A stretch of DNA of 64,000 nucleotides from Pseudomonas sp. MWU15-20650 (GTDB taxonomy: Bacteria; Pseudomonadota; Gammaproteobacteria; Pseudomonadales; Pseudomonadaceae). Below the pieces are notes generated by a model, which had not been told where the DNA came from, ran no database searches, and saw only the letters and a list, made by a program, of their open reading frames with translations. The stretch covers positions 248,001 through 312,000 of the forward strand of contig NZ_JALJFG010000003.1 of assembly GCF_023242475.1 (NCBI RefSeq), in the 5' to 3' direction. Made by a program: the position numbers and the translations under genes. The first letter of the stretch is position 1; every line of letters starts with the position of its first letter. Shown here piece after piece: positions 39,041 to 47,622 of the stretch.

Positions 39041-39406
39041 ATGTTTATAACCGACGATAAATCAATCAAACATGCTGATCTGTCCCCCGCCCTTCAAACG
39101 CCAGGCCATTTGCAATCCAATACAGATATTGGTTTTTTTTCATCACAACTCGAACGCCCCACATCGACCAAGGCCATAACCGCCAACCCTGGCACGTCGA
39201 ATCTACTGATAGCGGCATCAGAGCAACTCGACACTACACACAGCAGAATAACTAGACAGTTAAGAACATTAAGTAAAGACGTCAATAGGGAGGTGATGAA
39301 AAAATTCCCAACCGAGCTTTCCAATACATTATTCATGTCGCAAATGCTTGTAAAAAGCCTTGGCAAAACGACCCAATGCATCGACAAAATATGCAATCTA
39401 CAGTAA
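39041..39406 (+). CDS. hrpB: T3SS inner-rod protein HrpB (SctI)
   Basis: The 121-residue product ends TLFMSQMLVKSLGKTTQCID with KICNLQ, the C-terminal pattern of YscI/HrpB inner-rod proteins, whose last helix anchors the needle or pilus in the export channel. The N-terminal half is polar and low in complexity, typical for the family. It lies directly before hrcJ and overlaps its possible upstream starts, as in P. syringae hrpA-hrpZ-hrpB-hrcJ; here hrpZ is missing. GC content is lower than in flanking core genes. Confidence 0.78.
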   Translation: MFITDDKSIKHADLSPALQTPGHLQSNTDIGFFSSQLERPTSTKAITANPGTSNLLIAASEQLDTTHSRITRQLRTLSKDVNREVMKKFPTELSNTLFMSQMLVKSLGKTTQCIDKICNLQ

Positions 39407-39414
39407 CAAATAGC

Positions 39415-40215
39415 ATGAAATTCATTCTGCCATTTGTTCTCATGCTCTCTCTTACCTCTATGTTGAGTGGCTGCAGTGACCGTGTCGAACTCCATACCCA
39501 ACTCTCCGAACAGGAGGCGAATGAGGTCATAGCAGAACTGGCAGATAAACATATCCGTGCGCAAAAAGTTCCTGTCAAGGGCGGTGCGACGGTGGCGGTC
39601 AGTGCTAGCGACATCGGACGTGCTGTGCGCACCTTGGAGGCCGCAGGTCTGCCCAGGTTGGCGCGCACTACGCTGGGCGATACATTTCGTAAAGAGGGCG
39701 TTATTTCTACGCCGCTGGAAGAGCGTGCTCGCTACATCTATGCCCTTTCCCAAGAGCTTGAAGCCACACTATCAAACATCGACGGTGTCATCGTTGCCCG
39801 CGTACATGTCGTACTGCCCGAACGCATCGCACCAGGAGAACCGATCCAACCCGCATCGGCTTCGGTTTTCATCAAGCACGATCCTCGCCTTGATCCCGAC
39901 AATATCCGTTCGCGTGTCCGCAGAATGGTCGCAAGCAGCATTCCTGGAATGACGACAGCAGTGGACAACCCGCAAAAACTCACCGTGATATTCGTACCTG
40001 CCACGGCATACCAGGAGCAAAAGCGACTGGCCTATTTCGGTCCCTTCCTGATACCTGCAGATGATCTCGGCTTTTGGTGGACCAGCATCATCGTCGCGGT
40101 GGCCGGTTTGATTTTGACGGTGGCCGGCTCCTTGTTCTGGCGCAACCGGATGCAGCAGTTACAGCAGCAAACGCCTGCACTTGAAGGATCGGCTGGACCT
40201 TCCCATGACACCTAG
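39415..40215 (+). CDS. hrcJ: T3SS inner-membrane ring lipoprotein HrcJ (SctJ)
   Basis: The 266-residue protein has a lipoprotein signal ending in LTSMLSGC (Cys at about 20). The YscJ/FliF blocks include VELHTQLSEQEANEVIAELA, LPERIAPGEPIQPASASVFI and IRSRVRRMVASSIPGM, and a C-terminal membrane span follows (WWTSIIVAVAGLILTVAGSL). It forms the inner-membrane ring of the basal body with HrpQ (SctD). I chose ATG 39415, where the signal peptide begins; ATGs at 39376 and 39391 are also in frame and would overlap hrpB. It overlaps hrpD by 11 bases. Confidence 0.93.
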   Translation: MKFILPFVLMLSLTSMLSGCSDRVELHTQLSEQEANEVIAELADKHIRAQKVPVKGGATVAVSASDIGRAVRTLEAAGLPRLARTTLGDTFRKEGVISTPLEERARYIYALSQELEATLSNIDGVIVARVHVVLPERIAPGEPIQPASASVFIKHDPRLDPDNIRSRVRRMVASSIPGMTTAVDNPQKLTVIFVPATAYQEQKRLAYFGPFLIPADDLGFWWTSIIVAVAGLILTVAGSLFWRNRMQQLQQQTPALEGSAGPSHDT

Positions 40216-40783
40216 TCCCGATCACACGATGAAGGAAAACCTGGCGTGGGTTCAATGGTGGGCATTTCCCTGGAGGTCATCCCATGAAGGCTGGAGATCC
40301 CTGTATCCCGAGATTAATCTGACTCATCGCACTGGAGTCTTGGCAACAAGCGAGCTCGCTGGCATTACCCCCTGCTTGCCTCCTGCGCCTAACCACGCAG
40401 TGCGCGTGCTCGCCCTAGCCTCAGCCGAACAACTCGACCTCGCGCTCGCATTGATTCATGGCGCCGTCAATCCAGCAACCGCTCGCTCTTTGAGCGAAGG
40501 ACACCGTCTGTGGTGTATGAGTCTCTTTAAAGCATTCCCCCCTGACATGCTTCTGCCCAACGATGATCCCTTGCATTTGCTACGTAGTTGGGTAGAGCCC
40601 CCTGCCTGGCAGCGCCTTCGATTGCGCTTCCCCTCTATGCGAGTGCTCGATATAGAAAAAAGCACCCCGGTAACCGAAGTCGTGCGCAGCCGGCTGACTA
40701 CCCTCTGGCAAGCCGTCGCCTGGCGCGTCACATCAATGGAAAGCCACGACACGCTTCCTGACCCGTACGGGCAAGGAATTTAA
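40205..40783 (+). CDS. hrpD: T3SS protein HrpD (SctK-like)
   Basis: The 192-residue protein begins MTPSPDHTMKENLAWVQWWA and includes LALASAEQLDLALALIHGAV and LSEGHRLWCMSLFKAFPPDM. These fit the HrpD family, thought to be the SctK component that attaches the sorting platform (HrcQ) to the basal body. The family is poorly conserved; position between hrcJ and hrpE supports the call. An ATG eight codons upstream is also in frame; I chose 40205, which overlaps the end of hrcJ. Confidence 0.78.
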   Translation: MTPSPDHTMKENLAWVQWWAFPWRSSHEGWRSLYPEINLTHRTGVLATSELAGITPCLPPAPNHAVRVLALASAEQLDLALALIHGAVNPATARSLSEGHRLWCMSLFKAFPPDMLLPNDDPLHLLRSWVEPPAWQRLRLRFPSMRVLDIEKSTPVTEVVRSRLTTLWQAVAWRVTSMESHDTLPDPYGQGI

Positions 40784-40785
40784 CG

Positions 40786-41361
40786 ATGCTTTGTCTGCAC
40801 AAAATCGAGTTGCGCACGAACGCTACCAGCCTTCCATTCCCCCTGATCCCCCGGGAAGTGCTCACAGATGTCAGCAAGGCTAATCAGCGCTTGGTGAGCG
40901 CCAATGCGCAGGCTGACGAGCTGATAAGACGCGCTGAAGAAAAATGTAAGGTGCTGCAGGAGAAAGCCACGGTGGAAATCTGGCAACGCGCTGATGAACA
41001 GCTCAAGTGCTGGGAGCGTGAGCGTGAGGAGATACTCGGGAACATTGAACATTACGCGACCTTGATCACCAACCAGGCGATCAGTTGCATACTTGACGAA
41101 ACCATCGAGCCCAACCGCCTGGCGGCTCTTATAAAGAAGCTGCTGGCCAGCCAAATGCCGGAGATCAACGCAACGCTATTCTGTTGCCCCGCTGAAATCG
41201 AGTATGTAAAACAGTACCTAGCTATTCATGGGGCCACGCGATGGCAGCTTCAGGCGAACGATAGAACTCCACCTCAAACTCTAGTTCTGAAGACAGACGA
41301 GGGGGATTTTTTTATCAATTGGAACTCAATGTTCGAAACGGTGCTCAAGCACAGCACATAG
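40786..41361 (+). CDS. hrpE: T3SS stator protein HrpE (SctL)
   Basis: The 191-residue product has an N-terminal coiled-coil stretch (about 30-95, ANAQADELIRRAEEKCKVLQ onward) and a C-terminal globular part, the FliH/YscL layout. SctL holds the ATPase HrcN at the export gate and regulates it. It starts two bases after the hrpD stop. It is the last gene of the first plus-strand operon; a 109-base gap with a new hrp box follows. Confidence 0.85.
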   Translation: MLCLHKIELRTNATSLPFPLIPREVLTDVSKANQRLVSANAQADELIRRAEEKCKVLQEKATVEIWQRADEQLKCWEREREEILGNIEHYATLITNQAISCILDETIEPNRLAALIKKLLASQMPEINATLFCCPAEIEYVKQYLAIHGATRWQLQANDRTPPQTLVLKTDEGDFFINWNSMFETVLKHST

Positions 41362-41417
41362 CATTAAGAAACCCTATTCTCTCCCGGACATTACGTGTCA
41401 AATAATTTTCTATGCGT

Positions 41418-41446
41418 GGAACTGAATCGCTCATACAAACCACAAT
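41418..41446 (+). promoter_or_regulatory. hrp box before hrpF
   Basis: GGAACT (41418-41423), 16 bases, CCAC (41440-41443) matches the HrpL consensus except for the last A of CCACNNA. It lies 53 bases before hrpF and would drive the hrpF-hrpG-hrcC-hrpT-hrpV operon, as in P. syringae. Confidence 0.75.
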
Positions 41447-41470
41447 ACAAAAAAACAAAGAGGAAACGCT

Positions 41471-41686
41471 ATGAATTTTTTTAAGGACTTACCCCTTAAA
41501 CTTCTGAACAGCAGCAGTGCTCTCCATCAGCAACAGAGACAAGTGGCTGAAGAAGCTTCAGAAACCGGAGACCTCGAACTTTTCTATAGGCTGTCGACAC
41601 AGGTGCACTACACCGACTTCGCTCATCAAGAGCAAGGTCGTATCAATCATCAAATACTCAGAACAACGTTTGACAGTTTCCAGTGA
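41471..41686 (+). CDS. hrpF: T3SS protein HrpF
   Basis: The 71-residue product begins MNFFKDLPLKLLNSSSALHQ and is largely helical and polar (EEASETGDLELFYRLSTQVH). Length and place directly after an hrp box and before hrpG fit HrpF of the P. syringae Hrp1 group, a small protein needed for secretion and probably a YscE-type co-chaperone. Similarity is modest, so the call leans on context. GAGGAAACGCT precedes the start. Its end overlaps the probable start of hrpG. Confidence 0.75.
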   Translation: MNFFKDLPLKLLNSSSALHQQQRQVAEEASETGDLELFYRLSTQVHYTDFAHQEQGRINHQILRTTFDSFQ

Positions 41687-42080
41687 TTTGAAAGATATCA
41701 TTGTTCACTGGTTGGACAGCGGGAAAGAACAGATCATCTTGTTTGAAGATAACGACGAAATTGTACTTAGCCGTCGGGGAGATCAGTTACTACTAAGCGT
41801 CCGGCTGACGTCAGCCCCACCTTCTGACGCACTCCTACAATGCTGGATGCGGCTCGGAGCTGCCAGCCTTAGTCATTTTCAAGGTGCATTGGCACAGGCG
41901 TCAGCCAGTGGTGCGCTTTGGCTGGTTCAAAGTCTCCAGACTGCACCTGGCGAGTCGTATCTGCTCAGCGCCATCGAACACTTGCTCAACCAACGTGATA
42001 CCTGGCGCTCCGTCGTCGTGCGTCTGAAAAAAGCCTGTCCTTCGCCCCCGCCCACCTCATTACGTTCGTTGCTGTACTAA
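41670..42080 (+). CDS. hrpG: T3SS chaperone-like regulator HrpG
   Basis: From a TTG at 41670 the product is 136 residues, including SDLKDIIVHWLDSGKEQIIL and LLSAIEHLLNQRDTWRSVVV, resembling HrpG of P. syringae (about 140). There HrpG binds HrpV and so frees HrpS; it also resembles YscG-type chaperones. The start is uncertain: the frame is open far upstream but overlaps hrpF, and no ATG exists at the right place. TTG codons at 41670 and 41688 are the candidates. Overlap with the hrpF end suggests coupling. Confidence 0.72.
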   Translation: MTVSSDLKDIIVHWLDSGKEQIILFEDNDEIVLSRRGDQLLLSVRLTSAPPSDALLQCWMRLGAASLSHFQGALAQASASGALWLVQSLQTAPGESYLLSAIEHLLNQRDTWRSVVVRLKKACPSPPPTSLRSLLY

Positions 42081-42094
42081 TCAGAGAAGCTTCT

Positions 42095-44236
42095 ATGTAT
42101 AACAAGACCCATCAGCGCAACAGCTTACGCAGTGAGCCGCCTGAAACTTCATCCCGAAGAATCGATTGGCGTGTCCTAATCACAGTAGCCTGCTTGCTGG
42201 CTCCGGCCGCCCCAACCCTTGCCGCCATCCCCCCCGAATGGAAAAACACCGCCTACGGCTATGAAGCCGAACACAAACCCTTGCGGGAAGTACTCGAAGA
42301 TTTCGCCCAAACCTTCGGCACACAACTCCAAGTCGAGGGCCTGCTGGAGGGCAGCGTCAACGGCAAGATACGCGCCAACACCCCACAGTCGATGCTTGAC
42401 AGGTTGGGCGTGGAGCACCGTTTCCAGTGGTATCTCTACAACAACACCCTGTACATCAGCACCCTGGATCAGCAGGAGTCTGCGCGGCTGGAAGTCTCAT
42501 CCGAAACCATTGCCGACCTCAAGCAAGCGCTGACCGATATCGGCCTGCTCGACAGTCGCTTCGGCTGGGGCGAGTTACCGGAAGACGGTATCGTCCTGGT
42601 CTCCGGCCCCAAGCGCTATATCGAACAGATCAAGCAATTCAGCAGCCAGCGTCGTTCGCCAGACGAAAAGCAGAGCGTGCTGAGTTTCCCGCTGAAGTTC
42701 GCCAACGCGGCGGACCGGAAAATGCAATACCGCAGTGAACAAGTCATCATCCCAGGCGTCGCCAGCATGTTGCGGGGGCTGTTGGATCCGCGCGCTACCT
42801 CAACGCTTTCCGGGCTGACACAACGCCCCGCCTCTACGTCCCAGCCCGCGCCGCTCACGCCGTCTTTTCCGCGCCTGAGCAACCCACTGCTGGGGCAAAT
42901 GCTCGGCGCATCATCGCCACCCGGGCAGGCAGATTCAGGAATGTCGATCTCGCCTCGGGCACCGGTCAGCACCAGTCGAATTCGCGTCGAAGCCGACGTG
43001 CGCAATAACGCAATCCTGATTTATGACTTGCCGGAACGGCAGGCGATGTACCGCGAGTTGATCAGTCAGCTCGACGTGGCACGCAAGCTGGTGGAAATCG
43101 ATGCGATTATCCTCGACATCGAGCGCACGCAACTGGACGAATTCGGTATCAAGTGGGGCTTTCAAAACAGTCGTTTCAGAGGCGGTGTCAACGTGGCGCC
43201 TGGCACCTCCCAGCAGCTATCGATCGAGCATCGTGATCGTTTTAAGGCCGATGTACGCGCGCTGGAAGCCCGCGGCCTGGCAACCATGGTGTCCAATCCG
43301 TCGGTGCTGACCCTGGAAAACCAACCCGCGGTCATTGATTTCAATCGCACCCAATACCTGACGGCCGGCACCGAGGTCGCGACCGTTCTGCCCATCACCG
43401 TCGGCACCAGTTTCCAGGTGGTCCCCCGCGTCATCACCAGCCGCAGTGGCTTCCAGATCCATCTGGCGGTGGATATCGAGGACGGTAACTTTGACGAGTC
43501 AAACCCTGAACGGCTCGGCCCCGATGTACGCCGGGGCACTGTCAGCACCCAGGCCGTGATGGCGGAAAAGCGCTCGCTGGTGGTCGGCGGGTTTCACGTG
43601 ACGGAAAACTCCGACAAACAAAACAAGGTCCCGCTGCTGGGGGATATACCGTTGCTGGGCAAGGCGCTGTTCTCCTCAACCGAGCGGAAAAACAACCGGC
43701 GTGAAAGGCTGTTCATTCTCACCCCACGTGTCATCGGTGATCAATCCGACCCCTCGCGCTATTTGCCCCAGGACGATCAGGTCGAGCTGCAGGCCGCACT
43801 CAAGCCCTTGGCTCGGCGCTATGCTCCCCACGACCCCGTCATCAACCGCAGCGATATCATCAGCACCCTGGCGCACCTGGTCAGCGGCGAAGTGCCCAAG
43901 GCTTTCAAGACGGCCCCCATGCCCTTGGGCTTAAACACGTTGTGCAGCACCCGCGACCTGCTCGCGCTGAACACCGAGCGCAGCCAGTGGTATGCCGGCC
44001 CGCACTACAACGTAGCGATCGTGGTGTTGCGCAACCAGTTCAACCGCAACGTGCGTATCGATGAAAAAGAGTGCAGCAACTCGCAGACCCTGGCCGTCAG
44101 CGTGTGGCCGCGCGCGTGGCTCAAGCCGGGTGAGGAAGCTGAGGTATTTATCGCCATGCGCCCGGTCGTGAAGGATGAACATCTCAGCGTGCCACGCCCT
44201 TCCCTGCTCACCCCAACCCGGATAACTTCGCCATGA
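42095..44236 (+). CDS. hrcC: T3SS outer-membrane secretin HrcC (SctC)
   Basis: The 713-residue protein has a signal peptide (LITVACLLAPAAPTLAAIPP at about 29-48), N-terminal periplasmic ring domains (about 55-330) and the secretin core (about 330-560). The core includes IDAIILDIERTQLDEFGIKW, VSNPSVLTLENQPAVIDFNR, MAEKRSLVVGGFHVTENSDK and VPLLGDIPLLGKALFSSTER. A C-terminal region (560-713) follows, as in Hrp1 HrcC proteins. It forms the outer-membrane ring of the injectisome. Its GC content is closer to the host than that of the genes to its left. hrpT starts four bases before its stop. Confidence 0.96.
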   Translation: MYNKTHQRNSLRSEPPETSSRRIDWRVLITVACLLAPAAPTLAAIPPEWKNTAYGYEAEHKPLREVLEDFAQTFGTQLQVEGLLEGSVNGKIRANTPQSMLDRLGVEHRFQWYLYNNTLYISTLDQQESARLEVSSETIADLKQALTDIGLLDSRFGWGELPEDGIVLVSGPKRYIEQIKQFSSQRRSPDEKQSVLSFPLKFANAADRKMQYRSEQVIIPGVASMLRGLLDPRATSTLSGLTQRPASTSQPAPLTPSFPRLSNPLLGQMLGASSPPGQADSGMSISPRAPVSTSRIRVEADVRNNAILIYDLPERQAMYRELISQLDVARKLVEIDAIILDIERTQLDEFGIKWGFQNSRFRGGVNVAPGTSQQLSIEHRDRFKADVRALEARGLATMVSNPSVLTLENQPAVIDFNRTQYLTAGTEVATVLPITVGTSFQVVPRVITSRSGFQIHLAVDIEDGNFDESNPERLGPDVRRGTVSTQAVMAEKRSLVVGGFHVTENSDKQNKVPLLGDIPLLGKALFSSTERKNNRRERLFILTPRVIGDQSDPSRYLPQDDQVELQAALKPLARRYAPHDPVINRSDIISTLAHLVSGEVPKAFKTAPMPLGLNTLCSTRDLLALNTERSQWYAGPHYNVAIVVLRNQFNRNVRIDEKECSNSQTLAVSVWPRAWLKPGEEAEVFIAMRPVVKDEHLSVPRPSLLTPTRITSP

Positions 44237-44436
44237 ACCACAGACTGTTGCCTGCCGCCCTGATGAGTGCCGTATTGCTTCTTGCAGGTTGCACGCCGAC
44301 CTGCAAGGGCGACTCCTGCTCACGCCCGCAATCGGCGAAGGATAAGATGGTGATCTGGTGGCCACCACAGATGCGCGTCGAACCTGGCCCCGCCGGGGAG
44401 CGCTCGGACTATCAGACGGTCTCTCTGGAGCGATGA
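44233..44436 (+). CDS. hrpT: T3SS lipoprotein HrpT (pilotin-like)
   Basis: The 67-residue product is a lipoprotein: LLPAALMSAVLLLAGCTPTC with lipobox LAGC (Cys at 20), then a short Trp/Pro-containing mature part (MVIWWPPQMRVEPGPAGERS). Size, signal and position after hrcC fit HrpT, which helps assemble the secretin in the outer membrane. It overlaps hrcC and hrpV by ATGA-type junctions, so the three are translationally coupled. Confidence 0.85.
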   Translation: MNHRLLPAALMSAVLLLAGCTPTCKGDSCSRPQSAKDKMVIWWPPQMRVEPGPAGERSDYQTVSLER

Positions 44437-44804
44437 ACACGGGCACATCGCCAGACGAGCATCTGCAACGCCAGATGCTCATCGACAACCTGGTGAGCGG
44501 TAACCCCGCTCACCAGCAGTTGTGCCCAGGGGTCTCATTCTGCTCACGCGATGCCGGCGGTCACCGGGGAGTGGCATTACAAGTCGCTGCCATGGCCTTG
44601 CAAGCCGGGCAATTGGAACGGGTACTGGAGCGCCGCTTTGAACGGGCGCTGGCGTTCGACGGCTGTTACATCTATCTGGACCAACAGGGCGCAATGATCA
44701 TCTGGCACGCCCTGCCCCCTCAGCGCCAGGCACTGGACAAAATCCTCAGCCGGATGCTGTCGCTGGCCAACCTTGAAGCGCTGGACGACGCTGCCATACG
44801 CTGA
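44433..44804 (+). CDS. hrpV: T3SS negative regulator HrpV
   Basis: The 123-residue product from ATG 44433 (overlapping the hrpT stop) contains SFCSRDAGGHRGVALQVAAM and RFERALAFDGCYIYLDQQGA. Length and place, the last gene after hrpT and convergent with hrcU, match HrpV of P. syringae, which binds HrpS and blocks activation of hrpL. The product of hrpG in the same operon counters it. Its stop abuts the hrcU stop on the other strand (44804/44805) with no intergenic terminator. Confidence 0.82.
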   Translation: MNTGTSPDEHLQRQMLIDNLVSGNPAHQQLCPGVSFCSRDAGGHRGVALQVAAMALQAGQLERVLERRFERALAFDGCYIYLDQQGAMIIWHALPPQRQALDKILSRMLSLANLEALDDAAIR

Positions 44805-45902
44805 TCAGCGCCGTTCCAGCTCTGGCAACTCCAGGGTTTCACGCTTGGCTTCATCGTCAAGCTCACGCAGGGTGCGGTAGATCAAGGCTACGGCCTGCAA
44901 CGTCTCGCGAGGAATGTTGGCCCCTAGTTTTTTCTCGTAAAGCGTACGCGCCAGCCATACGCATTGAATAACCGGAACATCGGCAGCCTTGGCTCGATCA
45001 ATCAGCTTGCGCGCATGCGCATCCGTGCCCTTGGCCACCAGTTGCGGCAGCGGCGTTTTGCCGGGGCGGTAATACAACGCGACGGCAAAGTGCGTCGGGT
45101 TGACCACCAACATGTCCGACTCCTCCAGCTTGGGCAATTTGACCTTGGGTTCTTCCTGAGCCAATTGATACGCCAGCGAGCGTCGTTGCCCTTTGACATG
45201 GGGGTCCCCCTCCATGTCCTTGTACTCTTTGGTGACCTCGACCTGGGTCATGCGCATGCGCTTGGCGAAGAAGTACCTCTGCTGCGCCAGATCGATAAGC
45301 GCCAACACCAACAACAGCCCCAGGCACATATGCAATAAATGGCGAAACAATGTGATCAGCGCCTGGATATAAGTTGGCAGGTCGCTGTTGGCAAGGTTGA
45401 TCAAAGGCCCTAATGAGGGACGAATGACAACGTAGAGTATCAGCCCAAGGAACACGGCCTTGGCGACTCCCATCAACACGTTCATCACGGACCGGGCAGA
45501 AAACATCTGCTTGATCTGAGTCAACGGGTTGAGGCGATTGAAGTCCGGCTTCAGGGACTCAGGGGCGAACAGCAACCCGAACTGCATCCAACCGCTGATC
45601 AGCTTCACGCTGATCGCGACCCCGGCCATCATCAGGCCGAACGAGAAGAACAACACCAAGCCTTCCGTGAGCACTTCCTCCAGGGCGCGAGTAAACGGTT
45701 GCCCGATTCGCGACAGGGACATCGCCATGAACTGCTGGAAGCGCTGCATGCTGGTGTCGGCCGTGAACAAGGCGATCTCGCTCAACGCCGTCAGCACCAG
45801 CAACTTGCCCACGTCCTGGCTTTGGGCAACCTGGCCTTTCTTACGCTGATCGCGCAGCTTCTTGGCACTGGCCGGGTGCTTCTTTTCTCCCGAGTCACTC
45901 AT
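44805..45902 (-). CDS. hrcU: T3SS export-switch protein HrcU (SctU)
   Basis: The 365-residue protein has four membrane spans in its first 210 residues, for example GLVLFFSFGLMMAGVAISVK and LLHMCLGLLLVLALIDLAQQ, then a cytosolic domain with the autocleavage site NPTH (268-271, in LVVNPTHFAVALYYRPG). It belongs to the FlhB/YscU family and changes substrate class after self-cleavage, with HrpP as the ruler/switch partner. It is the last gene of the minus-strand operon and overlaps hrcT by four bases. Confidence 0.96.
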   Translation of the reverse strand: MSDSGEKKHPASAKKLRDQRKKGQVAQSQDVGKLLVLTALSEIALFTADTSMQRFQQFMAMSLSRIGQPFTRALEEVLTEGLVLFFSFGLMMAGVAISVKLISGWMQFGLLFAPESLKPDFNRLNPLTQIKQMFSARSVMNVLMGVAKAVFLGLILYVVIRPSLGPLINLANSDLPTYIQALITLFRHLLHMCLGLLLVLALIDLAQQRYFFAKRMRMTQVEVTKEYKDMEGDPHVKGQRRSLAYQLAQEEPKVKLPKLEESDMLVVNPTHFAVALYYRPGKTPLPQLVAKGTDAHARKLIDRAKAADVPVIQCVWLARTLYEKKLGANIPRETLQAVALIYRTLRELDDEAKRETLELPELERR

Positions 45903-46687
45903 GCCGACGCAGCCTTGAACAGCAAGCCCAGAAGGTGCTTGAGATCCCCCAGCAACGCCATGCGCCCGACAATCAAATCCTGCAGCAATGCAAAATACAG
46001 CAGCAGGATACCAATGCCCGCCAGGCTTTTGATGGGGGGGGCCAGCGTACTTACCTGCAACTGCGGGCTATAAAGCCCCAGCAACGCAACGCCGAATTCC
46101 AGCAATAGCAGCACGGCGATAAAGGGCGCGGCATACAGCATCATGTGAGTAAAGGTATCGCCGACCAGGCCGACGAACACACTGAAACCATTAGCCGCAG
46201 GCAGCGGGAACCAGACAGTGGCCGGCCAGACCAGGTAACTGTCCCAGATCACCTGGGTCAACGCGCCCAGGCCGAGGCTGACCATCAACAGAAAAATCGC
46301 CAGTTGCTTGAACAGGTGCCCTATCGGCGTAGCGTCCGGCCCCAGCGAAGGGTTGAGCTGGCCACCGGCCAAAGCCCCACGCTGGTTGTCCAGCAATGCC
46401 CCGACCGACTCAAACATCCAGAACGGCATGGATAACAACACCCCCAGCATAAAACCCAGGGCTGCTTCCTTGAGCACCAAAGCGGCCATCATCAGGGCCG
46501 AGAGGTCCTGCTCGATCAATACGGCATGAATGCCAGGTGCCGGCATCAGCGCCATGACCATCACAATGGTATGCCTGGGCATGCCGCGGATGTGCTGGAA
46601 ACAGAATGCCGCGACCAGAAAGGCGCAAGGATAGATACGCGCCATGGCGACCAACAGACTGGGCAAGAGTTCGAGATACAGCAACAC
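45899..46687 (-). CDS. hrcT: T3SS export apparatus protein HrcT (SctT)
   Basis: The 262-residue membrane protein has about six hydrophobic spans and the FliR/YscT blocks GALLDNQRGALAGGQLNPSL and FAPPI-like turns near its C-terminus (LAPPIKSLAGIGILLLYFAL). It forms part of the central export gate with HrcR and HrcS. The start codon is GTG at 46685-46687, preceded by GAGGTA. It follows hrcS by ten bases and overlaps hrcU by four. Confidence 0.93.
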   Translation of the reverse strand: MLLYLELLPSLLVAMARIYPCAFLVAAFCFQHIRGMPRHTIVMVMALMPAPGIHAVLIEQDLSALMMAALVLKEAALGFMLGVLLSMPFWMFESVGALLDNQRGALAGGQLNPSLGPDATPIGHLFKQLAIFLLMVSLGLGALTQVIWDSYLVWPATVWFPLPAANGFSVFVGLVGDTFTHMMLYAAPFIAVLLLLEFGVALLGLYSPQLQVSTLAPPIKSLAGIGILLLYFALLQDLIVGRMALLGDLKHLLGLLFKAASA

Positions 46688-46697
46688 AGAAGGTACC

Positions 46698-46961
46698 TCA
46701 GTTCAGCGCCGAGCGGCCGATCATGTCGAATGTCAGGTTGATCAGCTGGATCAACTCCACGCCAATCCAGCGCCCCGTCATGATCAACGTGATACCCACC
46801 GCGACCAGTTTGATCCCGAAGGGTAGTGTCTGATCCTGTATCTGCATCAGCGCCTGCAGCAGAGATGTCAGTACGCCAACCACCACTGCCACGATGAGCG
46901 GCGGCGCGGTCAACACCACCACCAGCAACATGCCCTGTTTGAACAGTACGATTGGTTCCAT
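46698..46961 (-). CDS. hrcS: T3SS export apparatus protein HrcS (SctS)
   Basis: The 87-residue protein has two membrane helices (GMLLVVVLTAPPLIVAVVVG and FGIKLVAVGITLIMTGRWIG) joined by LTSLLQALMQIQDQTLPFG, the signature of the FliQ/YscS family. It lines the export gate with HrcR and HrcT. Length is typical (86-88). Seven bases separate it from hrcR. Confidence 0.95.
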   Translation of the reverse strand: MEPIVLFKQGMLLVVVLTAPPLIVAVVVGVLTSLLQALMQIQDQTLPFGIKLVAVGITLIMTGRWIGVELIQLINLTFDMIGRSALN

Positions 46962-46968
46962 AAGCCAC

Positions 46969-47622
46969 TCAGAGATAGGAAAGGAACAGACTGTCGAGCA
47001 ACCGCGACCACCCGGACACCATCACAAACAGCAGCAACTTGAGGGGCAGTGAGAGGGTCATCGGCGAGACCATTTGCATGCCCAGTGCCAGCAGCAGGTT
47101 GGAGACGATCAGGTCGATCACGATGAACGGGATGTAAATCAGAAAACCGATCTCGAACCCCGCCTGCAGTTGCGACAATACAAATGCAGGAATCAGCAGG
47201 ATCAGGTCTTCACGCTGGACCTCCTGGGCCATGGGCGCGGGCCAAAGGCGGGCGGTGTTCTCCAGCAGGTGCGTGAGCACGTCCGGATCGACATTGCGCA
47301 ACATGAATGCACGCAACGGCTTGATGGCCTCGCTCCCTGTCTGCAATACGGTTTGCACGTTGCTCATGTCCAGGGGCGAAGCCTTGACGCTCTCGGCGAT
47401 TTCGTAGCCTACCGGCGCCATGATGAACAGCGTCGCCGCCAAGGCGATGCCATTGATAGCCATGCTGGGCGGCACTTGCTGCACACCAATGGCATTACGG
47501 GTAATCATCAGCACAATCACAATCTTCAAAAACGCTGTACAGATGACCAACAGCATGGGCATCAACGACAGTGCCCCAAGAAAAAGCGCGAGAACGAGGG
47601 GGTCAAGCCCCTGAAGTATCAT
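46969..47622 (-). CDS. hrcR: T3SS export apparatus protein HrcR (SctR)
   Basis: The 217-residue protein has an N-terminal hydrophobic segment ([20 protein letters not shown]), the FliP blocks [20 protein letters not shown] and [20 protein letters not shown], and C-terminal spans with [20 protein letters not shown]. It forms the pentameric core of the export gate. Its ATG overlaps the hrcQ stop (ATGA). Confidence 0.96.
   Translation of the reverse strand: MILQGLDPLVLALFLGALSLMPMLLVICTAFLKIVIVLMITRNAIGVQQVPPSMAINGIALAATLFIMAPVGYEIAESVKASPLDMSNVQTVLQTGSEAIKPLRAFMLRNVDPDVLTHLLENTARLWPAPMAQEVQREDLILLIPAFVLSQLQAGFEIGFLIYIPFIVIDLIVSNLLLALGMQMVSPMTLSLPLKLLLFVMVSGWSRLLDSLFLSYL

Noticed and set aside
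39376..39414. Upstream ATGs at 39376 and 39391 as hrcJ start
   Set aside because: They place extra polar residues before the lipoprotein signal; ATG 39415 gives a clean signal peptide.
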